Source: Achromobacter aegrifaciens (GTDB lineage: Bacteria; Pseudomonadota; Gammaproteobacteria; Burkholderiales; Burkholderiaceae_B). Taken from it: DNA of 64,000 nucleotides. Position 1 is the stretch's first letter. Every line of letters starts with the position of its first letter. The notes below the pieces were generated by a model that was not told the origin of the DNA, did not search any database, and was given only the letters and a program-made list of their open reading frames with translations. Shown in pieces: positions 33,487-43,000 of the stretch. The DNA lies in contig NZ_CADIJY010000001.1 in the NCBI RefSeq assembly GCF_902859735.1, forward strand, positions 868,001 through 932,000, in the 5' to 3' direction. Made by a program: the position numbers and the translations under genes.

Positions 33487-36270
33487 TCACGCCCCGTCTT
33501 CGCTACGAGTCAACGCCATGTCGTACAGAGTGAGCAGCTTTTCATCCTCTTGCAGCGTGGCTTCCGGCAGCTTGTCGGCCACACGCAGGATGGTGGCGTA
33601 GTCTTTGGTCGCCCACGCGGCGCGGAAACCGGCGCGCAGCACTTCCAGCCGCGACTCTTTGATCTTGCGGCCCGTGAAGGTCTTGTACTGCTCGAACTCC
33701 TTGAGCAGCGCCTTCTCGCGCTTCTTCTCCAAGTCCTGCGCCTTGTTCGGGTCGGGCACATACCAGCGGTCTTGCGCCTTGGCGATCAGGCGCGGATCGT
33801 TCTTCTCCAGCCCGCGCAGGTCGTGGTAGTTGGTGGAGAGGTAGCGGTGAATCTGACTAGGCACTTCGCCCGCGCCCTCGAAGCGCAGAAAGTTGGCTTC
33901 CAGCAGCGCCGAGAGTTCGGGGCGGGTTTCGTGCTTCTTCCAGCCTGCGCCAAGCTGCTTGATGAACTCGGGGTGGATGTCCTGATAGGTGGAAGGCCGC
34001 GCCTTGAGGTAGTCCGCCACCCAGTCGATGGCGCTGCGCTCGTCGGAGACGAACAGTTCCATCTGCGGCGCTTGCGCGGTCTGTGCGCGCTTCTTGTCGT
34101 ATTCGGTCACTTGCTCCGGCAGGAAGGCCATGCCGTCACGTTCTGGGAAACGGGCGCGAAGGCCAGAGAGGAACTCGTCACTGGACAGCGGCACGGGCGC
34201 ATCGTGCCGCACGAACCATGCCACCAGCCGGTCGTAGATGCGGCGCGGGTCGCGCTCCACGATGAACTCCAGCTCAGCATCTTTGACCTTAGTGACGGAG
34301 AGATTGCGAAGATGGGTCTGTACAAAATCCCACGCCGATTCCACCGTCGCACCGCTCTTCTTGAAGCGGTCTTCCAGCCCGCCGTTGGGCTTGTAGGCGG
34401 AAATCACCAAGTCCTGCTTCACTGCGGTGGTGGAAGTCACTTGCCGGTAGCTGCCTTGCACCTTGTCCAGCGCCGTCACTTCGGCCACCACAAAGCCCGC
34501 CTGCTGCAAGGCCACTTGAATGGCGTTCCACACCGCTGCCTTGCTATTAGAAAACACCACCGTCATCCAGCGGCCCGGTTTCAGCACGCGGTTGTATTCG
34601 GCGAAGCAGCGCTGCATCAGGTGTTGGTAGTCGGGCAGCGCCTTGTGCTTGAACTTGTCGATGATGGCTTCGGGTTTGGCGTCGGTGGTGACGCCGTGCC
34701 AGGCCTCGACCAGAAAGTTCAGGTCGGCGTAGTAGATGTTTTCGCCGAAAGGCGGGTCGGTGAAGATGTAGTCAATGGAGCCGTCCGGCAGCGGCAAACG
34801 CGCCGCCGTGCCAGTGTTGATGGCTGCGCCACTGGCGCCGACTTTGAAGTTGCCGAAGGCTTTGACCAGCCTGTCCAGCTTGCCGCCGAGGTTGTACCAA
34901 GGGCTGCATTCGGCGTGTTGCGATGCGACGTAGTACACGCCGGTCAGTTGGCGATTCACCTGCGAACCGCCCGGTCGGCCTTGCTGAATTGGTTGGTAGC
35001 GGTTGAGAACCGACAAGCCCCAAATTGCCTGCTCGACCATAAAAAGTAGGAAACCTCGAATCCGCGCATCGGGATGCGCTTGCGCCTTCGCCCACAGCAG
35101 GCCCATTGCCTGCGCGGCGCGCGGCAGGTAGAAGTGATGCACGTGGGTGAAGCCCTTGGGTGCAATCCGCGAGCCGTGGTACATGTCCTCAATGGGAAAG
35201 CGGCTGGTTGGCACCGATGCAGGCAACGGCAAGGCTTCGATCTTCGCCAGCACGCCCAAGTCCGCGGCATCCGGTGCTTTCTCGTAACGTGTCCTGCCGA
35301 CCGTGTAGGCAATGATGGATGGCTGGAACTTCACCCGCTGCCACGATTGCCCGGTGGCCGGGTCGGTGCGCGTTTCCAGCACGCGCTCCAGCCTGTCCTT
35401 GTTCAACTCCGCGCCGCAGTGCGGGCACGGAAACACCTCGCGCACGCGCTTGCTTTCGTCTTCCAGCGCCTCATCAAGAAAGTTCACCGTGCCCGCGCAT
35501 TCCGGGCAACTGAACACCTCGCTCCACACCGTATATTCGATGCGGCCTTGGGTCTTGCCATCGCTGTGCAGCGTTTCATACATCCAACCGATGTCCTGCT
35601 CCATCGCCTTGAGCAGTTGCTTGCCTGCCTTGGCGAAGGCGTCCACATCGAAGGGAACGTTGTAGTTCGCGCCGATGAAAGTGGCGGCGGGTGACAGATC
35701 GTTGAGCACCGCGCGGCGTGCGCCCCACTTGGGCGCAGTGCGGCCTTCCTTCTTCCATGCCTGTTCCAGCTCAAACCGATAGCTGGCTGGAGCCGTGCCG
35801 CACCACTGCGCGGCCACGCCGGTCATGCCCGAACCGGAAAAACCGTCCAGCACCATATCGCCCGGCTGGGTGTAGTGCAGGATGGACGGCACGATGGCCA
35901 AGTGTGGCACCTTGGTGTGGTAGCTGTGCGCCTTGTAGATGGCGTCGGTCTTGCCCACGCTGACATCAATCGCCAACGGCTCGCGGCTGTATTTCACCGC
36001 CGGGTCGTAGGGCTTGCCGTAGTGCGCCACGAACACCGCCAGCCATGGGTTCGGGCAGGCGGTGTAATACGGCGGGTCTGACATGGCGAGGATGGCTTCG
36101 TCCGTACCCTGCGGGAAACCTTCCTGCTTGCGGAATTCCGGATCTTTGAGCTTTTCTGCCAGCAGCTTCAGGAAATGCTCGCGCCGAGCGGTATCGCTGG
36201 CGAATTTCTGGCCGAGACATTCCACGGGGCCGATAGCTTCGCTGCGCTGGTCTTGAAGTAGGTCACTCAT
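33487..36270 (-). CDS. pglXI: BREX type 3 adenine-specific DNA methyltransferase PglXI (DUF1156)
   Basis: A 927-aa methyltransferase, expected to mark host DNA at the BREX recognition site so that phage DNA is distinguished. Motif IV appears as AMSDPPYYTACPNPW (residues 65-68 DPPY) and again as IFTDPPFGENIYYADL near 505, as in DUF1156 proteins with a split catalytic region. SAM-binding motif I is MVLDGFSGSGMTGVA (about 140-153). A zinc-ribbon insert with CPEC near 253 and CPHC near 280 is present. The gene is 18 bp downstream of the GHKL gene and 3 bp upstream of brxHII. The recognition sequence cannot be predicted from the protein. Confidence 0.93.
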   Translation of the reverse strand: MSDLLQDQRSEAIGPVECLGQKFASDTARREHFLKLLAEKLKDPEFRKQEGFPQGTDEAILAMSDPPYYTACPNPWLAVFVAHYGKPYDPAVKYSREPLAIDVSVGKTDAIYKAHSYHTKVPHLAIVPSILHYTQPGDMVLDGFSGSGMTGVAAQWCGTAPASYRFELEQAWKKEGRTAPKWGARRAVLNDLSPAATFIGANYNVPFDVDAFAKAGKQLLKAMEQDIGWMYETLHSDGKTQGRIEYTVWSEVFSCPECAGTVNFLDEALEDESKRVREVFPCPHCGAELNKDRLERVLETRTDPATGQSWQRVKFQPSIIAYTVGRTRYEKAPDAADLGVLAKIEALPLPASVPTSRFPIEDMYHGSRIAPKGFTHVHHFYLPRAAQAMGLLWAKAQAHPDARIRGFLLFMVEQAIWGLSVLNRYQPIQQGRPGGSQVNRQLTGVYYVASQHAECSPWYNLGGKLDRLVKAFGNFKVGASGAAINTGTAARLPLPDGSIDYIFTDPPFGENIYYADLNFLVEAWHGVTTDAKPEAIIDKFKHKALPDYQHLMQRCFAEYNRVLKPGRWMTVVFSNSKAAVWNAIQVALQQAGFVVAEVTALDKVQGSYRQVTSTTAVKQDLVISAYKPNGGLEDRFKKSGATVESAWDFVQTHLRNLSVTKVKDAELEFIVERDPRRIYDRLVAWFVRHDAPVPLSSDEFLSGLRARFPERDGMAFLPEQVTEYDKKRAQTAQAPQMELFVSDERSAIDWVADYLKARPSTYQDIHPEFIKQLGAGWKKHETRPELSALLEANFLRFEGAGEVPSQIHRYLSTNYHDLRGLEKNDPRLIAKAQDRWYVPDPNKAQDLEKKREKALLKEFEQYKTFTGRKIKESRLEVLRAGFRAAWATKDYATILRVADKLPEATLQEDEKLLTLYDMALTRSEDGA

Positions 36271-36288
36271 CTTAATTCGTCTTCTAGT

Positions 36289-38178
36289 TTATTCATCGAC
36301 CGCTGATTCGCCATCGGGGTGGTCTTCAGCATATTTCTTCATGCCGTCGCGCAGAATTTCAAGGAATGTGTGATTTCTGCACTCAGCATCTGCCACGATC
36401 GCATCGAAAGACACTACAAAAGTCGGCGTGGGAATAATCTGTCCGTCAGGATGTGGGGTATCGAATTCCTGATAGTAGACCTTGCCTTTCGAGAAAAAAG
36501 GCGTCCACTTGAATTGCCGCAACCGAAAGGCGGTTGCGTCATTGATGTTCATGATTGCGTAGTACCAGACCCGTTGAATGTTCGGGCAATATGCCACCAG
36601 CTTTCCGGCTCGATCGAGCAGCTGATTGACTGCATAAAAATTGTCTTTTTCTTCGTCGGTTTTCTTTTTTATTTCAACCACCACCACATCGACCGGCGCA
36701 GTATTATTCGGGTCAGCCGAGAAGATCATGGCAATATCTGGCCTCCCGGTATCACCTACAGTTTCATCATCCAGGCGTATGGCATTGATGACGGCATCCA
36801 TGCTCTTCTCGCTCAGGATCGTGCGAAACACCATGAACTTGTCGTCGAGCAACCAGGCATTGTTCTGGTAGATTTCGGAAGACAAGGTGTCTTGAGAGAA
36901 CTCCTTGAACCTTGGAACGATAAGGTTGTGTATCTCGGCTTCGGCGTTATCGGCCGTCATTTCTTTCATGCGGCCAATGATCTTGTCGCGGTACAAGATG
37001 TACTCTGTCAAAGTTCGAGAAGACAGCTCCAGCGACTTCTCATATGCCGCATCACTCAGTTTTTCGCACTGGAGAATTTCTTTCTGAACGCGGAAGAATC
37101 GCTGCTGGGCGATGGCCAAAGCATCGTCCCTGTCGATCAGGCCAACGGTATCGCTCTCGAAAAATCCGAGCAAATGCGGAAACTGCTCTTCAAATTTCTC
37201 TTTGATTTTCCCGTTTCTTTCGGTTATCTGCGGGATCTTTTCCGCCAGCACTTTGCCTAGTTCACGGCGCAGCATGCGGAAGAGACGTGCTTCTTGAATG
37301 CCGTCGGGTAATACCAACTTCTGCCGCGAGCTATCAGCATTGGAGTGAAAAATTTCAGATTCGAACAGGAACACACACAGGTAGCCTGCCGGAAATGACG
37401 ACGGCGGGATCAGGTTGGCAGGTATCGTTCGTCCATCGATACTGAACGCCGTAAGAGAGCTGCCTTTTCCTGTCATCGATTCGATGTGGTAGTACATGTC
37501 AATGGCCGAAATCGCGTCCAGCGAATCATCCTGGATCGTGATCTTGGTCATTGACGGCAAGTCGTCGGGCGTTATTGTTGTTTCGTGAGGGAAAAACTCT
37601 TTCTGCGCGTTGCTTTCGTTGGTCTTCAGATTGATCGAAATCTTGAACGCCGTGCCGTCACGCTTGCGCGCATCCAGCGTTGGCAGAAATTGCTCGATCA
37701 AGAGGGGCTTGAGTGCGTCGGGCTTCAGATCGTCATAGGATTTGACGCGATCTTTGGCAAAACCATTGAATACCAATGCGGTCTTGGCTGGCTGCTCATC
37801 TTTCAGGGTTTCGAGTGGTGCGTTACCATCGAAGCCATCTTTAAAGATAAAGTTTCTGCGCCATTTATCGCGGGTGCTGGTGACCTCGACCCGGCTGAAA
37901 TAGTTGAGAAATACCAGTCGACCAATACCTTTGTGGAACTTGTCCCTGGGCCTCAGCAGTTTCCTGAAACGCTCAAAGTTTTCGTCCGTGAATCCATCAC
38001 CGTTGTCCGAAACCGTGATTTTCAGTGTGTCCGGCTTGTCGAATGCCTGCACATCAATATCTATGGATACTTCGGTCGCACCAGCATCCAAGGCATTGGC
38101 AAGGGCTTCAAAATAGACCAATGTCAAGGACGGGTTGGGGAAAAACAGCCTGATGGCCCCAGAGGTTTCAATGTCCAT
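36289..38178 (-). CDS. GHKL ATPase fused to a PD-(D/E)XK nuclease domain, nested in the BREX operon
   Basis: A 629-aa protein. The N-terminal GHKL (Hsp90/MutL/MORC-like) ATPase has the N-box YFEALANALDAG (Glu24, Asn28), G1 VSDNGDGFTDENF (Asp58, Gly60, Gly62) and G2 HKGIGRLVF (Gly84, Gly86). A middle transducer-like and helical region (about 100-440) follows, with NNAWLLDDKFMVFRTIL. The C-terminal nuclease core is GRPDIAMIF (Asp481), then VVVVEIKKK (Glu502, Lys504), then FYAVNQLLDRAGKL (Gln519). So it has the parts for an ATP-gated nuclease. The gene overlaps its upstream neighbour by 11 bp and is clearly more AT-rich than the rest of the operon, suggesting later acquisition. It is not part of the canonical type 3 BREX set. 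Confidence 0.85.
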   Translation of the reverse strand: MDIETSGAIRLFFPNPSLTLVYFEALANALDAGATEVSIDIDVQAFDKPDTLKITVSDNGDGFTDENFERFRKLLRPRDKFHKGIGRLVFLNYFSRVEVTSTRDKWRRNFIFKDGFDGNAPLETLKDEQPAKTALVFNGFAKDRVKSYDDLKPDALKPLLIEQFLPTLDARKRDGTAFKISINLKTNESNAQKEFFPHETTITPDDLPSMTKITIQDDSLDAISAIDMYYHIESMTGKGSSLTAFSIDGRTIPANLIPPSSFPAGYLCVFLFESEIFHSNADSSRQKLVLPDGIQEARLFRMLRRELGKVLAEKIPQITERNGKIKEKFEEQFPHLLGFFESDTVGLIDRDDALAIAQQRFFRVQKEILQCEKLSDAAYEKSLELSSRTLTEYILYRDKIIGRMKEMTADNAEAEIHNLIVPRFKEFSQDTLSSEIYQNNAWLLDDKFMVFRTILSEKSMDAVINAIRLDDETVGDTGRPDIAMIFSADPNNTAPVDVVVVEIKKKTDEEKDNFYAVNQLLDRAGKLVAYCPNIQRVWYYAIMNINDATAFRLRQFKWTPFFSKGKVYYQEFDTPHPDGQIIPTPTFVVSFDAIVADAECRNHTFLEILRDGMKKYAEDHPDGESAVDE

Positions 38179-40033
38179 TGTCTTCCTCCGTTGGGCCTGC
38201 CGCCTGTTCGTGTAACAGCTTGAGCTTCACGCCAGCCTCGGTAAGGACATAGCGTTGGTTGGGGGAACGTGGCTTTTCAGGTAGCGTGAGGCGCAGCACG
38301 CCGCCAGCCAGCAAAGGTTCAATATGGGTTGTGACGAAGTGTGGGCGATGGCTGAAACCTGCGTGGGCCATCAGTTCCGCCATCGAGCGCGGCACATCTG
38401 CAAATCCAATGAGCTTCCGCTGCACATCGGACAACCGATCAAGTGACCGATCAAGCTCGCCTGCACCACCGCCAGCTTGATCGGTAGCTTGGTCGGTACG
38501 CTCTCTGTCACTCGATCCGACTGCAACTTCTTGAGTTTCAATGGGGTAATCCGTCGCGTTCGTCAGAAACCGAGACCGGAGGTGCTCGGCCAGACCGAAC
38601 AAGTTGCCGCCTTCGCCTTCCGCTACCAGAAGCGCTTGCACCGTCAGCCGTTGAACAAGCTGGCGGGCTTCTGCGCTGGAAAGACCGGTGAGGGCTTTCA
38701 CGTCGGTCAGGTCGATCTGGCCCTTGCGGGCCAGATAGGCGAAGACGTCGGCTTCCTGGGCAGACAGGTGCGCGCCCAGGTTGGCCTGCGCCAGAAGCTG
38801 GGCTTCGGTGATGAGCTTTTCCTTGCGCAAGCGCAGGCGGAAGCTCTTTTCGGCCTTGTGGTTTTCGATTTCCGGCGGCAGGTAGCCCAGCCTGCGCCAA
38901 CCGTCGAAGATGGCACGCACGCCGGTGCCGCCCTGATCGGACAGGCCGATGCGGCGGAAGGCGTTGACGATGCTGGGGTTGCGCACTTCCTTGTCGCCTG
39001 GGTCAAGCAGTTGCTCACGTGAGGCAAAGGCGTCGCCAGGGTTGAAAAACTCGGTTTGGTCGCGGAAGTAGCGGATGACCGGGACACGGGTGGTGTCGCC
39101 AAAGTCCTGGTGGATAAGCAGGTTGATGGCGGCTTCGCGGAAGGAGATGTAGTCTGGCGGGTCGTCATCGCGGCGCAAGGTCGCGGCATCCACAGCGAAT
39201 GGGCGCTCGCTATGGCGGAAGTGGAACTCGACGATGGCCTGCCACGCCTTGATGAGGTTGTCTTCCACTGTGAGACGGTCGGCCCAACGCACGGCGGAGT
39301 CATAGTCGGCGCTTGCGTTACGGTATAGCTGCACGTCCGCGACCATGCGCGGCAGCACCTGCCGGACGTATTCGCCGCTGCCCAGCACCAGAATGGCTGC
39401 GCGCGTGGGACGCAGCACGCCGCCTTGCTCGACGAGGAAGCCCCACTGGCGCAGGAAGGTGGTGTCGTCACTGGCAGTGTCCTTGCCGGGGTTGCTGGCG
39501 GCGAAGCGTGTGCGATACCAGTGCACGGAGGTTTCGTCGAAGCAGCGGCTGGTGTCCACGTCCAGCGGCTCAGCGTCGTAACGAGTGTTTGAAGCGTCGC
39601 GGATGAAGCGCAGCAGTTCGTCTTTTGTACACGTGTCGTCGCGGCCACCACGACGAATGAATGCTTTGTGTGTTGTGCGATCAATGAACACGGGCTTTTC
39701 GTTTCGTTTTGCCTCGGGGACATGAAACGCCAGAACCGTGCCTTCAGCCAAGGTGTGTGCTGTTCCATCGATGGGGAGAAAAACGCTGATCTTGTTCTGA
39801 TCGCGTACCCAGCCAAGGAATGTGTTCTGCACCGCGTCGGCGTCGGTGACGCCCGTGATGACAAACGTACCGTTGGCCTGCTTCACACCGAATACCAAGT
39901 ACCCTCCCGCTGTGTTGGCGAAAGCGCTGACGGTTTCAAGCGCATCCTTGGGCGCAGCCCAAGCCGCTTCCTTGAATTCGATGTCGCTCCATTCGATGGA
40001 CTGGAGCCGGGCGAGGAGTTCGTCTCTGGTCAT
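38168..40033 (-). CDS. AlbA_2 (Schlafen-like) ATP-binding protein, nested in the BREX operon
   Basis: A 621-aa protein of the RecG-like/AlbA_2 family. The N-terminal AlbA_2 domain (about 5-130) has the typical DIEFKEAAWAAPKDALETVSAFANTAGG opening (shortest diagnostic part EFKEA) and GVTDADAV. A central region with ISFREAAINLLIHQDF (about 295-315) resembles the HATPase_c_4 domain of such proteins, with FFNPGDAF and RNPSIVNAFRRIGLSDQGG after it. The C-terminal 200 residues hold winged-helix segments. Related proteins bind nucleic acid and some Schlafen-type members are RNases. It starts 10 bp after brxC and overlaps the GHKL gene, so it is expressed as part of the BREX transcript although it is not a canonical member. 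Confidence 0.8.
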   Translation of the reverse strand: MTRDELLARLQSIEWSDIEFKEAAWAAPKDALETVSAFANTAGGYLVFGVKQANGTFVITGVTDADAVQNTFLGWVRDQNKISVFLPIDGTAHTLAEGTVLAFHVPEAKRNEKPVFIDRTTHKAFIRRGGRDDTCTKDELLRFIRDASNTRYDAEPLDVDTSRCFDETSVHWYRTRFAASNPGKDTASDDTTFLRQWGFLVEQGGVLRPTRAAILVLGSGEYVRQVLPRMVADVQLYRNASADYDSAVRWADRLTVEDNLIKAWQAIVEFHFRHSERPFAVDAATLRRDDDPPDYISFREAAINLLIHQDFGDTTRVPVIRYFRDQTEFFNPGDAFASREQLLDPGDKEVRNPSIVNAFRRIGLSDQGGTGVRAIFDGWRRLGYLPPEIENHKAEKSFRLRLRKEKLITEAQLLAQANLGAHLSAQEADVFAYLARKGQIDLTDVKALTGLSSAEARQLVQRLTVQALLVAEGEGGNLFGLAEHLRSRFLTNATDYPIETQEVAVGSSDRERTDQATDQAGGGAGELDRSLDRLSDVQRKLIGFADVPRSMAELMAHAGFSHRPHFVTTHIEPLLAGGVLRLTLPEKPRSPNQRYVLTEAGVKLKLLHEQAAGPTEEDNGH

Positions 40034-40043
40034 GGCATCACTC

Positions 40044-43000
40044 TCACTCGATCACGAACCTCAGCTTGGTGGCGTCCTTGCCCTTGCCGCGCTCGCTGAT
40101 GAGTGCGTCGAACCGCTTGCGGAGTTCTTCTGGCGTGGCCGGCGAACCGCCTTGCAGCAGGGCTTGCCGCAGTTCACCAGTCTTGACCGTGATCTTCTCC
40201 AGTCCGGACAGGGCTTCCTGCACGGCGTTGGCGAAGTCGGCAGTGACCGGGTCCGGCAGCTTGCGTGCGGCGAGGAAGGCGTCGATCAGCTTCTTCGATG
40301 CGGATGGCAGCAGGCCCAGGCTGTCCTGCGTGAACGGGTCTTCCAGATTCTCCAGCAAGGTTTGCTGCCAGTTGGCTTGCAACTGATCCAGATCGTCATC
40401 CAGCTTGCTCAGGCGATTAGCAGCAGGCAGCAGTTCCAGTTGTTCGGAGGACGGGCGGAACTGGCAGTGCGGGCAGACCGGCGCGGTGAGCAGCGTCGGT
40501 TCGTCCAGCGCGGAGCAGCTTTTCAGGCCGTTGAGCGCATCCTCAAAACCGGTGAGCTGGCTGGTGGGCATCAGCGAAACGCCCGCCAGCACGCGCAGGG
40601 ACAGCAGGCGGTCGTCGCGGCGCAGGGCATTGCGGGTTTTCTCCTCGCTGACGCCCAACCGCGCCTTGCTGTGGCTGGCGATGTAGGCGGCAATGTAGTC
40701 CTTCTTGAGCTTGGACAGCGTCTGGCGCCCTTCGCTCAACACTGCGGCGGCACGTTCTGCCGTGCGGTCTTCGCCCAGCTTGTCGAACAGCGCCTTGCGC
40801 GCGGCTTCGGCCTGCTTCACCCAGTCGTGGCCGGGTTGCAAGACCATCTCTGCCTGCGACAGGTAGCTTGCCGTTGTGCCCAACTCGCCAACCAGTTCCA
40901 GCAGGCGCTCGACTCCGGTGAGCACATCCAGATTTTTCTTCTGGGCGTCGATGTCTTCCTGCGTGACGCGCAGGTTCTTGAGTTTGCCGACGGTGTTATA
41001 GGGCGATAGGGATTCAGTGAACTTCTTGAGCGCATCCAGCCGCGCATACCAGTCCTTGGTTTCTTCGTCGCGCAGCAGATTCTGGCCCCAGAAACCGAGC
41101 TTGCCTTGCTGGAGATCGGAGCCTGCCTTGAGCACGCGCGGCACCAGCGCGCTGACTTTTTCCTGCAAGGCGACGACGGGTTCGGTGTCGCCCTGGCTGG
41201 CCTTCTGCGCTAGGCCGGACGGCAGGCCTAGCAATTCGAACAGCGCACGCAACACCGCGAGGTTGATTTCCTTGGGCGCTTCGATGTGTTTGAACTGCTT
41301 GAGTTCGTCGAGCGAGCGTTCGGCCAGCAAGGCGAGCTTGCCGGAGTCAATCTTGTCGCCGGTGATGGAGAGCACGATGTCGCCGGAATACACCAGCGTG
41401 CCCAGCACTACGGCCAGCAGATCGGGTTCCAGACGAAGTCTGGCGGGCGCGAAATATTCCACGTCGGTCGCGCCGGTGACGAGTTCGTTGCGGTTGAGCA
41501 CCTGACCGTGGCCTTTGGCCCTGAGGCGGTTCAGTACTTCCTGTGCGTAACGTGAACCGGCCGGATCGATGCGTTCGCCATCGAGCACCTCCAGCGCATC
41601 GAGCACGGCAGTGGCATCTTTCGTTCGTGTACCGCCTGCGAGCGCACGCAGTGTGCTGGTGATGAGCGACTTGCGGTTGGCTTCGGTGACCAGCACCGGG
41701 AATTTTGGGTACTCGGGCGCGATGTCGGAAAAACGCTGAGCTAAAACCAGGCCGGAGACGATGTTCACGATGTCTCGGAAATTGATCTTTTCTTCCGGCC
41801 CCAAACGCGCGCGGTCACGTAGCGAGACGCCCTTGGCCCAGTCTTGCAGCGTCTTGGCTTTGCCCTGATAGGTGACTTCAAAGGCGGTGAGCTGCTTTTC
41901 TTGCAGCCACTTGCTCATGGCGCGCAGGGAATCCTGTCCCTTGGACTGATAGACGGCTTTCGCGCCGCCGCTGGCAGTGGAAGCCAAGTCCAGCGATGCC
42001 GCGTACTGCGACAGGTGGCGCTTGTAATCCTCGTCCGGCGACTTCAGGCGGAAGAACACTTCGTCCGACAGCTGCGAATCGGTGAAGCGCGGTTTGTCGA
42101 ATGGCTGGGTGAAGTAGATGTAGAAATCGCGTTCTGGCTGTGCCGTGGGGCGGTCGTTGGGCGCACCGAAGAACAGGTAACCCAAGCGTTCGACGCGGTG
42201 TTCTTGCCATTCGATCTGGTACTCCCAGATCTTGAATCCCGATACATAGCTTGGCTTGTTCGGATCTTCACTGATGAGTTGCCACAGTGCGTCGTAATAG
42301 GCACGGTCAAGGGCGTCGTCGGACAATGCTTCGGCGCGCTTTTCAATCTGGGCGTCGTAGTCGATGTCCTTCTTCAGGTCGAGGTAATATTGCTCGGTGT
42401 CGGCAGCCTTGGAGATGAACTGGCCGTTGACGGTTTTCAGCACCTCGCGCATCACCGTTTGCACCATCGAGAGCAGGTTCTCGGCGGGTTCACCGGGCAT
42501 GTCCTCGACGCCGGACTGGAACAGACACAGGGAGTCACGCAGTTCGGCGGCGGTGGGGCCAATTGGAATGTGAATGTCGCCGCCTGTGGTCAGGCGATGC
42601 ACCGCCAGACCATTGATGACGCGCAGCGCCATCGGCTTGTAGGCCGGACGCGTGAATGCCTGCTGGATACGGGATTCCAGTACTTCGGAGACGCGCAGCA
42701 CTTCCTTGATATTGGGATCGGCGCGCAGCACCTGATTGCTCTTGACCGTGTTCCAGAAGCTCTCGTAGGCGATCAGTTGCGGACGGTCGGTGGGCACGTT
42801 CTGATCGAGGATGGCTTGCATCGCGGCTTCGATGGTCTTGAGCGCGCCGCGTTTTTCGGTGAAGTGAATCTGCTCGAAGGTCTTGAGGTAGTCCGGGTGA
42901 ACGGGGAACAGCCGGACGTATTCGTCCATGCGCTCGTTCATTGAGCCGTAGAACTTGGCGAAGGGCTTGAGGTATTCGCGGATCTTGTTCTGCTGGTCGG

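Noticed and set aside
33154-35049. 631-codon plus-strand frame over pglXI and the helicase
   Set aside because: It spans the junction of two real genes and has no recognisable domain.
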